Positions 1 through 7,474 of a stretch of 64,000 nucleotides of DNA are shown here, piece after piece. The first letter of the stretch is position 1; every line of letters starts with the position of its first letter. The stretch comes from Flavobacteriaceae bacterium. GTDB taxonomy: Bacteria > Bacteroidota > Bacteroidia > Flavobacteriales > Flavobacteriaceae. Under the pieces are notes generated by a model. It searched no databases. It was not told the DNA's origin and saw only the letters and a program-made list of their open reading frames with translations. The position numbers and the translations under genes were made by a program. Location: the NCBI GenBank assembly GCA_027082925.1, contig JALWTD010000011.1:1-64000 (forward strand). Reading direction: 5' to 3'.

Positions 1-332
1 GATCATCAACAGAGCCATCAAGAAACGTAACAGTTCAAATTACAGACGGAAATGTACCAAACGGATTGGTATTATCAGTAGTAGCATCACAAGACGCAGG
101 ACAAGGAGACGGAACAATGGGAGTAGCTGTAGCCAACGCAATTTCTTTAAGTACAACAAGTGCAGATGAAATCATCAGTGGAGTAGGAAGTGCTTACACA
201 GGAAACGGAGCAAACAAAGGACATAACTTAACGTATACACTAACTCAAAGTAACGAAGAAGGTTCTTATGCTCAAATAGATTTCGATCAATCACAAACAT
301 TATCAATCACTTATACACTTTCTGACGACTAG
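1..332 (+). CDS. C-terminal fragment of a probable secreted protein (5' truncated)
   Basis: The reading frame is open from the window edge (first full codon at position 3) to a stop at 330-332, giving 109 visible residues, so the true start lies upstream. An internal TTG near 66 is not needed as a start. The visible part is rich in Ser, Thr, Gly, Asn and Asp, has alternating beta-type stretches and no cysteine, and ends ITYTLSDD. It reads like the last beta-sandwich of an exported surface or fibre protein. It has no obvious T9SS sorting signature (no PNP motif or terminal Lys/Arg-rich strand). Family not recognised. A bidirectional terminator follows 25 bp after the stop. Confidence 0.7.
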   Translation, partial: SSTEPSRNVTVQITDGNVPNGLVLSVVASQDAGQGDGTMGVAVANAISLSTTSADEIISGVGSAYTGNGANKGHNLTYTLTQSNEEGSYAQIDFDQSQTLSITYTLSDD

Positions 333-356
333 TAGTTAGTCTAACTAAAACAAATC

Positions 357-390
357 AAAAAAAACCGCTCCAAAAATGGAGCGGTTTTTA
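357..390. terminator. Bidirectional intrinsic terminator
   Basis: An 11-bp GC-containing stem (361-371 with 378-388) has a 6-nt loop. It is preceded by a run of A and followed by a run of T, so it can serve both the plus-strand gene ending at 332 and the minus-strand kinase ending at 411. Confidence 0.85.
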
Positions 391-410
391 TATATAAGTG
401 CTATAAACTC

Positions 411-1466
411 TCATTGTATTTTTGGTAATGTAAAATAAAATGTGGTACCTACACCTTCCTTGCTATCTACCCATATTTCACCATTAAAATAAGTGATTAT
501 TTTTTTTACAATAGACAACCCTATACCGGTTGAATCTGTATCATTTGATAATTTCTTAAATACTTCAAAAATTTTATCGTGATATTTTTCAGAAATCCCA
601 ACACCTTCATCTTTTATAAAAAACTGCCAATAATTCCCTTTATCTTCAACTCCTAAAGAAATTTTTCCTCCTTCAGACTTAGAATACTTAATTGCATTTT
701 GAATTAAATTTTGAAACAACTGCTGAAATCTATATTTATCACCTTCAACCTTTGGAAATTCATTTAAAACTTCAATTTCAATATTTTTAGGAATTATTAC
801 AGAATCAATAGTTTGGTTTACCAAAAATTTTAAATCAACAACATACTTTTCGGTTTCTACTTTATCAATAGTTGAATATTCTAAAATTCCTGTGATTAGA
901 CCTTCCATTTTTTCAACATTCGACAAAATTAAATCAAGTGTTTCTTTTCCGTTTTTATCTATGCGGTCAGAATAGTCTGTAATCATCCAATTAGTAAGTG
1001 CATTTATATTTCTTAAAGGCGATTTAAGGTCATGAGAAACAATGTGTGCATAATCATTTAATTCCTGATTTCTCTTTTCTAAATTTTGTAATATCTGCTC
1101 TCTTTGATTGCTTATTTCTAGTATTTTATTTGTCTGGCTATCAATTAAATCGGTGAGTTTTTGTACATCTTCAATACTAATATCTTCATCATTTTTTTCA
1201 TCAGGAAATGCATGTTGCTTTAAGTTTTTAACAACATCTTTCAATGTTTTAATAATACGCTCTTGCTTTTGAGTTTCTCTCTTTAGCTTTTGGTTAGCCT
1301 CAAATAATTCATTGGAACTAATGTCGGTTGCTCTTTGAATCATTTTAAGTTGATCTTCATAATTGTTATACGACTTGTCAACTGCTTCTAAAAATTCTTC
1401 AAGCAATGAGAGATCTTCAATTCCCTTTAAATGTTTCTTGATTTGACGCTGAAGTAAAGCTTTCAT
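411..1466 (-). CDS. Sensor histidine kinase, soluble, partner of the upstream FIST protein
   Basis: A 351-aa cytoplasmic two-component kinase. Residues 1-135 are charged and largely helical (probable coiled coil), with no transmembrane segment and no clear PAS domain. The HisKA phosphoacceptor is His145 in VSHDLKSP. The HATPase has an N box (LIQNAIKYS), a G1 box (DEGVGIS), an F-box region (IFEVFKKL) and a G2 box (GIGLSIVKK). Its ATG shares one base with the TAA of the FIST gene, so the two are probably translationally coupled and the sensor input is probably supplied by the FIST protein. The receiver gene at 2847-3260 is a plausible phosphate acceptor. Kinase assignment is firm; ligand and partner are inferred. 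Confidence 0.93.
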   Translation of the reverse strand: MKALLQRQIKKHLKGIEDLSLLEEFLEAVDKSYNNYEDQLKMIQRATDISSNELFEANQKLKRETQKQERIIKTLKDVVKNLKQHAFPDEKNDEDISIEDVQKLTDLIDSQTNKILEISNQREQILQNLEKRNQELNDYAHIVSHDLKSPLRNINALTNWMITDYSDRIDKNGKETLDLILSNVEKMEGLITGILEYSTIDKVETEKYVVDLKFLVNQTIDSVIIPKNIEIEVLNEFPKVEGDKYRFQQLFQNLIQNAIKYSKSEGGKISLGVEDKGNYWQFFIKDEGVGISEKYHDKIFEVFKKLSNDTDSTGIGLSIVKKIITYFNGEIWVDSKEGVGTTFYFTLPKIQ

Positions 1467-2599
1467 TATTCACTTATTAGTGTTAATGTCATGGTTTGGT
1501 TATGCAGTTGACTACAAACTCCTTTTTGACAAGGAGATATTTCTCCATAAGAATAAAACCCTGTGGCAATAGTTTCTCCGTCAATTGCATTAAAAACCTC
1601 TTCTATTTCATCTTCTACTCGTTGATCTAGCACTAGTTTTCTGCCCACACAACTAACAATTAACACCAATTCTGGTTTTTTCATCCGGTCTTCCATAGCC
1701 TGATGAGCTGCAATTTCGGCTGCACTCGCTAAATTGTCTACCGTTGTCATCATTAACTGTACTTTAGAGCCTTCCGGAACATTTCCTGCAAGTATCATTG
1801 CATTTTTATCTTCATCTATATTTAGTATTGTTCTTACAATAGGAAATTTTGAGTCTGGAGCTTTTACGCTTATAGGGTACAACAATGCTGAAGCTGGTAG
1901 TTCTGCTGCTTTATCACCCAAGTACTTTTTGTATAAATCCAATGCTGGAAGATAATCAACTTCGTATAATATATTTGAATCTGATTTTGTAATAATTCTT
2001 TCTGGTCCAAAAGAAGACCAACCTCCATTAATAGAGTATGTAATATCTAAGGTGTCTCCGTACAATCCAATAGCTATTACCTCTCCTTCTTTTGGATTTT
2101 CATTGTATGAAGCTAAGGTTTTTTCAAACCTAGCATCATCGCCACATAAACCACCTGTAACAACTATATTTTCAACCTCATTAAACGTCAATCCTTCAGT
2201 TAAGTAGCTCCCATTTACAAAGCTACCTTCTGATATCACAAAAACATGCTTTAAATTTTTTTGAGGGAGTTGGCTTATTAAACTTTTTCCTACTTTTTTG
2301 CTATCTAGATTGTTTTCAATTATATTGTCTCGTTTGATAATAAAAGTGCTTTTTTCAAATTCAATAGCCGTTACAACTATTGAATCTGTATAAACTTCTG
2401 ATCCTAAAATTTCTCCTGAAGTAGAACCAAAAACAATTTCTCCATTTGGGAAAATATCTTTTATATCTTTAAAAAGTGTTGGGTTTTCTAATAAAAAACG
2501 ATTTCCAAAAACCAATACCAACGGATTATTTAGACGAATTTTAGGGCTACAGTACGTCCAATTACTTATTTTTGATTTTTTTAGTTGTACTATTTTCAT
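1466..2599 (-). CDS. FIST N + C domain sensor protein
   Basis: A 377-aa protein with the FIST_N/FIST_C architecture. The N-terminal half (about 30-215) has the GSTSGEI and VTGGLCGDDARF patterns. The C-terminal half ends in GFYSYGEISP and LHNQTMTLT, which is highly typical of FIST_C. There is no signal peptide or membrane segment. FIST proteins are ligand-sensing modules. Some proteobacterial members (NosP) bind haem and nitric oxide and control a histidine kinase encoded in the same operon. The same gene pairing is seen here, because the stop overlaps the start of the kinase. Whether this protein binds haem or another small molecule cannot be told from sequence. Confidence 0.9.
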   Translation of the reverse strand: MKIVQLKKSKISNWTYCSPKIRLNNPLVLVFGNRFLLENPTLFKDIKDIFPNGEIVFGSTSGEILGSEVYTDSIVVTAIEFEKSTFIIKRDNIIENNLDSKKVGKSLISQLPQKNLKHVFVISEGSFVNGSYLTEGLTFNEVENIVVTGGLCGDDARFEKTLASYNENPKEGEVIAIGLYGDTLDITYSINGGWSSFGPERIITKSDSNILYEVDYLPALDLYKKYLGDKAAELPASALLYPISVKAPDSKFPIVRTILNIDEDKNAMILAGNVPEGSKVQLMMTTVDNLASAAEIAAHQAMEDRMKKPELVLIVSCVGRKLVLDQRVEDEIEEVFNAIDGETIATGFYSYGEISPCQKGVCSQLHNQTMTLTLISE

Positions 2600-2846
2600 T
2601 TATCTTGAATTTAGTACTAACCTCTTTTTATATGTTTAATAACGAATAGTAAAACAATTTTTATAAGAGTGCCTGTGGCACCAAGGGGTTAGTTTTAATA
2701 TTTAAGGCTGTTGCCAAAACAAACAATACCATACGTAAATATATGAATATTTTTTATTCTCTCACAATTACAAATAAGGAAAGCCTTCTGTAAAATTATT
2801 TGAAATAAATTAAGTAAGTGTGTGGGTAAAAGAAAAAAAGGGTTTT
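2600..2846. other. Intergenic region upstream of the FIST-kinase operon
   Basis: This 247-bp AT-rich gap lies between the receiver gene stop and the FIST start. It contains two short hairpins, GTGCC-TGT-GGCAC at 2669-2681 and GGC-TGTT-GCC at 2706-2715, with a GGGG run at 2685-2688 (CCCC on the operon's sense strand). I find no exact TAnnTTTG box on the minus strand, so I cannot say whether the operon has its own promoter. Confidence 0.4.
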
Positions 2847-3260
2847 TTATACTGAAATTAACTCAGATTCTGACCAATACGATAATGTTTTTGTGATTTT
2901 TGAAATATAATCTTCATATTTCAATGGCTTTGTCATATAGCCGGCTATACCTAACTTATAGCACTCTAACATATCTTTATGACTACTAGAGGTTGTTAAA
3001 ATAACAGTAGGAATATATTTTAAAACACTGTCTTCCTTAATAATTTTTAAAAACTCTAAACCACTTATTTTAGGCATGTTAAGATCTAACAAAATAATGT
3101 CTGGCAACTGATCTCTTTTAGATAATAATGTCAATGCTTCTTCACCGTTTTTGGCTTCTGTTACATTGCAGTCTATATCTAATGTAGAGATGGTTCTGTT
3201 GAATTTCATAATTTCAATTAAATCATCTTCAATTAACAATATTGAAAGTGGTCTTGTCAT
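2847..3260 (-). CDS. Single-domain response regulator (CheY/Rcp-like receiver)
   Basis: A 137-aa stand-alone receiver. The acidic pocket is E11-D12-D13, the phosphoacceptor is Asp59 (IILLD59LNMP), the switch Thr lies in VILTTS, and Lys111 is in the conserved TKP motif. There is no output domain. It most resembles Rcp-type receivers that work with phytochrome-like or soluble kinases. The FIST-kinase operon lies 247 bp downstream on the same strand, making that kinase the obvious candidate donor. Pairing is inferred from position only. Confidence 0.92.
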   Translation of the reverse strand: MTRPLSILLIEDDLIEIMKFNRTISTLDIDCNVTEAKNGEEALTLLSKRDQLPDIILLDLNMPKISGLEFLKIIKEDSVLKYIPTVILTTSSSHKDMLECYKLGIAGYMTKPLKYEDYISKITKTLSYWSESELISV

Positions 3261-3346
3261 AATTAGTTATACATTTTTATATGTTTCTTTTAATTTTAAT
3301 GTAAAAGTCCTGAATTTAACACATATAAAATCTTATTATCGGTTAA

Positions 3347-3363
3347 TCGATAGTTACTATCGA
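3347..3363. repeat. Inverted repeat TCGATAG-TTA-CTATCGA upstream of receiver gene
   Basis: This perfect 7-bp inverted repeat with a 3-nt centre lies about 90 bp upstream of the receiver start. It is embedded in a stretch with further ATCG/CGAT words between 3335 and 3385. It could be an operator for a DNA-binding regulator. No regulator is identified. Confidence 0.45.
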
Positions 3364-3490
3364 CGAATGAACGGTAAGTGTCGATGAAAGAATTGTTGTT
3401 TTTACAATACTTAGTGTATTTCGCTATGCAGCCCCATTGTAAGTGCAGAAATTAAATTATTTTTTAGTTGTTTTATTTCTAAAAAACAAA

Positions 3491-3516
3491 AACACCTGTT
3501 AAATTTAACAAGTGTT
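3491..3516. terminator. Intrinsic terminator after tRNA-Leu (bidirectional)
   Basis: Self-complementary arms around TGTTAAATTTAACA pair over about 11-13 bp with one G-U pair. An A-rich run on the left is a T tract on the minus strand, directly downstream of the tRNA. A T run on the right could serve plus-strand transcripts too. Confidence 0.75.
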
Positions 3517-3521
3517 TTTTG

Positions 3522-3603
3522 TACCTCGAGTGGGAATCGAACCCACACTCCCGAAAGAACTGGATTTTGAATCCAGCGCGTCTACCAATTCCGCCATCGA
3601 GGC
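3522..3603 (-). tRNA. tRNA-Leu (anticodon CAA)
   Basis: The reverse strand folds as a class II tRNA of 82 nt. The acceptor arm GCCTCGA pairs with TCGAGGT (G1-U72 pair), the D-arm contains GGTAGACGC, the anticodon stem CTGGA/TCCAG encloses loop TTCAAAA (anticodon CAA, reads UUG), the variable arm is long, and the T-loop is GGTTCGATTCC. The 3' CCA is not encoded. A TAnnTTTG box lies just upstream and a terminator just downstream, so it is a single-gene unit. Confidence 0.97.
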
Positions 3604-3613
3604 AATTCAGGTG

Positions 3614-3621
3614 CAAATTTA
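3614..3621 (-). promoter_or_regulatory. -7 box TAAATTTG of tRNA-Leu
   Basis: An exact match to the Bacteroidetes -7 consensus TAnnTTTG, ending 11 bp before the mature tRNA 5' end. A TTG lies 14 bp further upstream, short of the usual 17-23 bp spacing. Confidence 0.7.
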
Positions 3622-3684
3622 AAAATATTTTTTATCAAAGACATAAAAACTTGTATAAGTTATGCCTACCTACTTAAATAATTT

Positions 3685-3692
3685 TAAATTTG
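3685..3692 (+). promoter_or_regulatory. -7 box TAAATTTG of prs
   Basis: An exact TAnnTTTG match 54 bp before the prs ATG. The box contains the TTG at 3690 that would otherwise extend the prs frame, which argues against that upstream start. No -33 TTG at the usual spacing. Confidence 0.65.
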
Positions 3693-3746
3693 CATGCTAT
3701 AACATTACAACACAACACTATTACAAAAACAATCACAACTAAAAAA

Positions 3747-4688
3747 ATGGGAAGTAATCAACTAGAACCTAAAATTTTTGCTTGTACACAAAGCAAAGAA
3801 CTAGCCTTAAATATAGCCAAACATTACGGTATTGAACTTGGAAAAGTAGAAATCTCTAAATTTAGTGACGGTGAATTTCAACCTGCCTTTGAAGAATCTG
3901 TTAGAGGTAGAAGAATTTTTATTGTCGGATCTACATTTCCTACTGCAGACAACCTTATGGAAATGCTTTTAATGTTAGATGCCGCAAAAAGAGCCTCGGC
4001 TCGTCATATCACAGCTGTTATTCCTTACTTTGGATGGGCTCGACAAGATCGAAAAGATAAACCTAGGGTTGCTATTGGAGCAAAACTGGTTGCCAACTTA
4101 TTGCAAACAGCCGGTGCCACTAGAATTATGACAATGGACTTACATGCTGATCAAATTCAAGGATTTTTCGAAAAACCAGTTGATCACTTATATGCTTCTA
4201 CTTTTTTCTTACCATATATCAATCAATTAAATCTAAAAAATATTACAATTGCATCTCCTGATATGGGGGGCTCTAAACGTGCCTATGCCTATTCTAAATT
4301 TTTAGAAAGTGAGGTTGTAATTTGTTACAAACAACGCCTAAAAGCAAATGTAGTTTCTACTATGGAGCTTATTGGCGAGGTGAAAGATAGGAATGTAATT
4401 CTTGTTGACGACATGATTGATACCGGAGGAACACTTGCTAAAGCTGCAGATCTTATGATTGAAAAAGGAGCTTTAAGCGTACGGGCTATTTGTACACACC
4501 CTATTTTATCCGGAAATGCTTACGACTCTATAGAAAACTCAAAACTTGAAGAACTTATAGTTTCTGATACAATTCCGTTAAAAAGAGAAAGTTCTAAAAT
4601 AAAAGTTGTATCTTGCGCCGCCTTATTCGCTGATGTAATGCACAAAGTGCAAGAAAACACATCAATTAGTGGGCAATTTTTAATGTAA
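3747..4688 (+). CDS. prs: Ribose-phosphate pyrophosphokinase (PRPP synthase)
   Basis: Makes 5-phosphoribosyl 1-diphosphate from ribose 5-phosphate and ATP, the entry compound for purine, pyrimidine, His, Trp and NAD synthesis. From the ATG at 3747 the protein is 313 aa, the normal family length. Visible family motifs are KFSDGEFQP, the PRPP-synthase region IPYFGWARQDRK, the flexible/regulatory loop with MDLHADQIQGFF, and the PRPP-binding loop VILVDDMIDTGGTL. An in-frame TTG at 3690 lies inside the predicted -7 box and is rejected as start. rplY follows after 25 bp on the same strand. PRPP also feeds purD, which lies elsewhere in this window. Confidence 0.97.
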   Translation: MGSNQLEPKIFACTQSKELALNIAKHYGIELGKVEISKFSDGEFQPAFEESVRGRRIFIVGSTFPTADNLMEMLLMLDAAKRASARHITAVIPYFGWARQDRKDKPRVAIGAKLVANLLQTAGATRIMTMDLHADQIQGFFEKPVDHLYASTFFLPYINQLNLKNITIASPDMGGSKRAYAYSKFLESEVVICYKQRLKANVVSTMELIGEVKDRNVILVDDMIDTGGTLAKAADLMIEKGALSVRAICTHPILSGNAYDSIENSKLEELIVSDTIPLKRESSKIKVVSCAALFADVMHKVQENTSISGQFLM

Positions 4689-4713
4689 ACAATTAATTAA
4701 TATTTAGAAAAAA

Positions 4714-5331
4714 ATGAAATCAATTACAATCAAAGGATCTCAAAGAGAAAGCGTGGGCAAAGCAGCGACTAAAGCCTTACGTAATGCTGGAAAGGTACCT
4801 TGCGTATTATACGGAGGGGATAAACCAATACACTTTTCAGCTGATGAAATTTCGTTCAAAAAATTAGTGTATACTCCAAACGTTTATACGGCTAAGATTG
4901 AATTGGATGGAAATACATACAATGCTATTTTACAAGACATTCAGTTTCACCCGGTAAGTGATAAAATTTTACACGTTGATTTTTATCAACTGTTTGACGA
5001 TAAAATGGTAACTATGAATATCCCTGTTAAATTAACAGGAAATTCTCCTGGTGTTATTAAAGGTGGATCTTTACGTTTTGCAATGCGTAAATTAAGCGTA
5101 AGAGCTTTACCTGGAGACTTACCAGATTTTATTACTGCTGACATTTCTGAACTTGAAATTGGAAGTAAACTATATGTTACAGCGTTGGAGAATGAAAAAT
5201 ATAAAATTTTACACCCAGACAATACTGTTGTTGTTCAAGTAAGAACTTCTCGTAATGTAGCTGATGTTGAAGAAGAAACTACTACTGATGAAGCTGCTAC
5301 AGATGAAGCTGCTGCACCAGCTGCTGAATAA
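4714..5331 (+). CDS. rplY: 50S ribosomal protein L25 / general stress protein Ctc
   Basis: A 205-aa long-form L25 (CTC type), which binds 5S rRNA in the large subunit. The N-terminal L25 domain (about 1-90) has the typical opening with [24 protein letters not shown] and HVDFYQ. The C-terminal TL5-type beta domain (about 95-185) contains GVIKGGSLR. It ends in an acidic Glu/Thr/Ala tail common in Bacteroidetes L25. It lies directly downstream of prs and upstream of a terminator, so prs-rplY form one unit, an arrangement also familiar from other bacteria (prs, ctc, pth). Confidence 0.96.
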   Translation: MKSITIKGSQRESVGKAATKALRNAGKVPCVLYGGDKPIHFSADEISFKKLVYTPNVYTAKIELDGNTYNAILQDIQFHPVSDKILHVDFYQLFDDKMVTMNIPVKLTGNSPGVIKGGSLRFAMRKLSVRALPGDLPDFITADISELEIGSKLYVTALENEKYKILHPDNTVVVQVRTSRNVADVEEETTTDEAATDEAAAPAAE

Positions 5332-5359
5332 AAACAGCTTATTAAAGTATTCTAATCTA

Positions 5360-5392
5360 AAAGCGTTGTTTTTATTAACAGCGCTTTTTTAT
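5360..5392 (+). terminator. Intrinsic terminator after prs-rplY
   Basis: An 11-bp stem (AAAGCGTTGTT with AACAGCGCTTT, one G-U) with a short AT loop, followed by a run of T. Confidence 0.85.
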
Positions 5393-5416
5393 TTTTTCTA
5401 AAGCTTTTTCTTTTAC

Positions 5417-5424
5417 TACATTTG
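5417..5424 (+). promoter_or_regulatory. -7 box TACATTTG of pth
   Basis: An exact TAnnTTTG match. The predicted transcript start falls at about 5428-5431, on the ATG at 5429, so that ATG is unlikely to be the main start. This supports the start at 5495. Confidence 0.6.
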
Positions 5425-5494
5425 TTACATGCAAGTTAGTTGGCTAAAAAAATTATTTCTAAAAAAAGAGAAAGACATTACAAACACCCGTATT

Positions 5495-6061
5495 ATGAAA
5501 AAATTCTTAATTGTTGGATTGGGAAATGTTGGAGAAAAATACCATAATACTCGCCACAATATCGGATTCAAAATATTAGATGAATTTGCAAAAAAAGAAG
5601 AATTGTCTTTTGAAGTTCAAAAACTTGGCGACATTGCAAAATATAAATTTAAAGGCCGAACTTTTATCTTTTTAAAACCTTCTACTTATATGAATTTAAG
5701 TGGTAAAGCTGTAAAATATTGGCTTACCAAAGAAAAAATACCCCTAGAAAACTTATTGGTTATTTGCGATGATTTAAACCTTTCTTTTGGAAGTATTAGA
5801 GTTAAAGCTAAGGGAAGCGACGGTGGCCACAACGGTTTAAAAGATATTAATGCGGTACTACAAACTCAAAAATACGCACGTTTTAGATTTGGTGTTGGTG
5901 CTAATTTTTCAAAAGGACGTCAGTCTGACTATGTACTTGGTACTTGGAGCGATGAGGAAATGAAGTTGCTTCCGGAAAGAATAGAAAAAGCTATTTTACT
6001 CATTAAATCATTTGGTACTGCTGGTCTTAACAATACTATGAATGCCTTCAACGGAAAGTAA
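5495..6061 (+). CDS. pth: Peptidyl-tRNA hydrolase
   Basis: Recycles tRNA by cleaving the ester bond of peptidyl-tRNA released from stalled ribosomes. From the ATG at 5495 the protein is 188 aa, the family norm, and begins directly with the core MKKFLIVGLGN. Family motifs are NTRHNIGF (catalytic His), KPSTYMNLSG, DDLNLSFGSIRVK and GSDGGHNGLKDI. An in-frame ATG at 5429 would add 22 basic residues, but it overlaps the predicted transcription start of the TACATTTG promoter. That longer form cannot be fully excluded. Confidence 0.95.
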   Translation: MKKFLIVGLGNVGEKYHNTRHNIGFKILDEFAKKEELSFEVQKLGDIAKYKFKGRTFIFLKPSTYMNLSGKAVKYWLTKEKIPLENLLVICDDLNLSFGSIRVKAKGSDGGHNGLKDINAVLQTQKYARFRFGVGANFSKGRQSDYVLGTWSDEEMKLLPERIEKAILLIKSFGTAGLNNTMNAFNGK

Positions 6062-6072
6062 ATCTAGTCTTG

Positions 6073-6525
6073 TTATTTTTGATCATCGGCAAACCACTCT
6101 GCATAAGAGGTTCCTGTTTCTTGTAGCTTTAATGAATGAAGTTTAATGTTTTTAGGTAGTCTACTTCTAATTTTTTCTGCAAAATCTATTAACATCATCT
6201 CACTCGTAGGCTGATAATCAACCAAAATCACAGTATGCCCTCTTTTCTCTAGCTCGTTTGCCAGTTCTATATGAGGTGTGTTTTTATTAAAAACGGTAGC
6301 GTGATCAAATTTATTTACAATTTCTGAGTTTACAATTTTTTTTAAATCTCCAAAATCTATAACCATTCCATACTTCACATTTTTGGTATCTTTTATTGGG
6401 TTTCCTATTACTGTAACTGCAAGTTTGTAGCTATGTCCATGAACATTTTTACATTTTCCGTCGTAGCCATATAAAGCATGCCCCGTTTCAAAGTCAAATT
6501 GTTTTGTTATTCTAATAGTTCCCAT
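6073..6525 (-). CDS. queD: 6-carboxytetrahydropterin synthase (QueD/PTPS family)
   Basis: A 150-aa member of the 6-pyruvoyl-tetrahydropterin synthase family, converting dihydroneopterin triphosphate to 6-carboxytetrahydropterin on the way to queuosine. Zinc ligands are His16 (ETGHALYG) and His29/His31 (NVHGHSY). The catalytic Cys25 is in DGKCKNVHGH, consistent with QueD. Further motifs are MVIDFGDLK, FDHATV, PTSEMM and a C-terminal Glu in LQETGTSYAEW. It is last in a minus-strand run and 3 bp from the preceding small membrane-protein gene. Other que genes are not in the window. Confidence 0.93.
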   Translation of the reverse strand: MGTIRITKQFDFETGHALYGYDGKCKNVHGHSYKLAVTVIGNPIKDTKNVKYGMVIDFGDLKKIVNSEIVNKFDHATVFNKNTPHIELANELEKRGHTVILVDYQPTSEMMLIDFAEKIRSRLPKNIKLHSLKLQETGTSYAEWFADDQK

Positions 6526-6528
6526 AAA

Positions 6529-6711
6529 TTAATCGTTTAAATCTTTTCTGTTTTTAGCCTTATAAAAAATGTAATACGCTACTAATACTAAAAAAATAAA
6601 AGGTAAATACGTTCCAATTACAACCCCAATTTCATAACTACTATTAGGGGCGTTTTTTAATTTATCTTCAATAGTTACATCTTGAAGTACCGCTGTAAGT
6701 GTTGCTAACAT
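6529..6711 (-). CDS. Small single-span membrane protein, unknown
   Basis: A 60-aa protein with a short polar N-terminus, one hydrophobic segment (about 27-50, VVIGTYLPFIFLVLVAYYIF) and a basic tail. Its ATG shares one base with the stop of the enoyl-CoA hydratase gene and its stop is 3 bp from queD, so it is expressed within this run. I do not recognise a family. The tight overlap on both sides argues that it is real. Confidence 0.7.
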   Translation of the reverse strand: MLATLTAVLQDVTIEDKLKNAPNSSYEIGVVIGTYLPFIFLVLVAYYIFYKAKNRKDLND

Positions 6712-7472
6712 TATTTAAATTTTTGAAGTGCGTTTTTAGTAAATTCAGATAAAACCAATTCGCCACTAATACGTGCACGTTCTTCAAGCAATTGATTCCA
6801 GTTTTCTGTATTTTCCCAAAGTATTTTTTTTAACGATTTTAATGCCGAAGGATTGTATTTCGCTAACTTTTGAGCTAAGTAATCTACTTCTAAATCAAGT
6901 TCCTTTATTGTTTCAAAAACATGTGTAAATAATCCTTTTTCTTTAGCCCAATAAGCATTTTTCCAAGTTGTAGCATCAATAGCCAACTCACTAAAAGCAG
7001 CCATCCCTATTTTTCTGGTAACCGCCGGTTCTATTACAAAAGGGCCTATTCCTATAGTTAACTCTGAAAGTTTTACAGATGCTTGTTCTGTGGCTAAACA
7101 ATAATCACATGCCGAGATTAAACCTACGCCTCCTCCTACTGCTTTACCTTGTACCCGACCTATAATAAGTTTGGTGCAATTACGCATAGCATTTATGACG
7201 TTTGCAAACCCTAAAAAAAATTGCGTTCCTTCTTCAAAAGTTGAAATTGAGATGAGCTCATTAAAAGAGGCTCCGGCACAAAAAGTTTTTTCTCCTTCAC
7301 TTTTAAGAATTATAACCTGCACTTGTTCATTATCGCTAAGTGTATTAAACTCACTTGTTAACCGATGAAGTAGCTCACTAGGAAATGAATTACTTGCCGG
7401 GTGAGAAAACTCGATAGTTGCAATATTATTTTGAATATTTGTATATAAACTTCCGTTACTCATAGTCTTCAA
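6711..7472 (-). CDS. Enoyl-CoA hydratase/isomerase family protein
   Basis: A 253-aa crotonase-fold protein. Seen are the oxyanion-hole regions CAGASFNEL and GRVQGKAVGGGVGL and the segment SACDYCLATEQASVKLSELTIG, where crotonases carry an active-site Glu. The usual second catalytic Glu position reads IGPFVIEPAV. Exact substrate (hydratase, methylglutaconyl-CoA hydratase or isomerase) cannot be assigned. Its stop overlaps the start of the 60-aa membrane protein, and its ATG is 3 bp after the MATE stop. Confidence 0.88.
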   Translation of the reverse strand: MKTMSNGSLYTNIQNNIATIEFSHPASNSFPSELLHRLTSEFNTLSDNEQVQVIILKSEGEKTFCAGASFNELISISTFEEGTQFFLGFANVINAMRNCTKLIIGRVQGKAVGGGVGLISACDYCLATEQASVKLSELTIGIGPFVIEPAVTRKIGMAAFSELAIDATTWKNAYWAKEKGLFTHVFETIKELDLEVDYLAQKLAKYNPSALKSLKKILWENTENWNQLLEERARISGELVLSEFTKNALQKFK

Positions 7473-7474
7473 AG

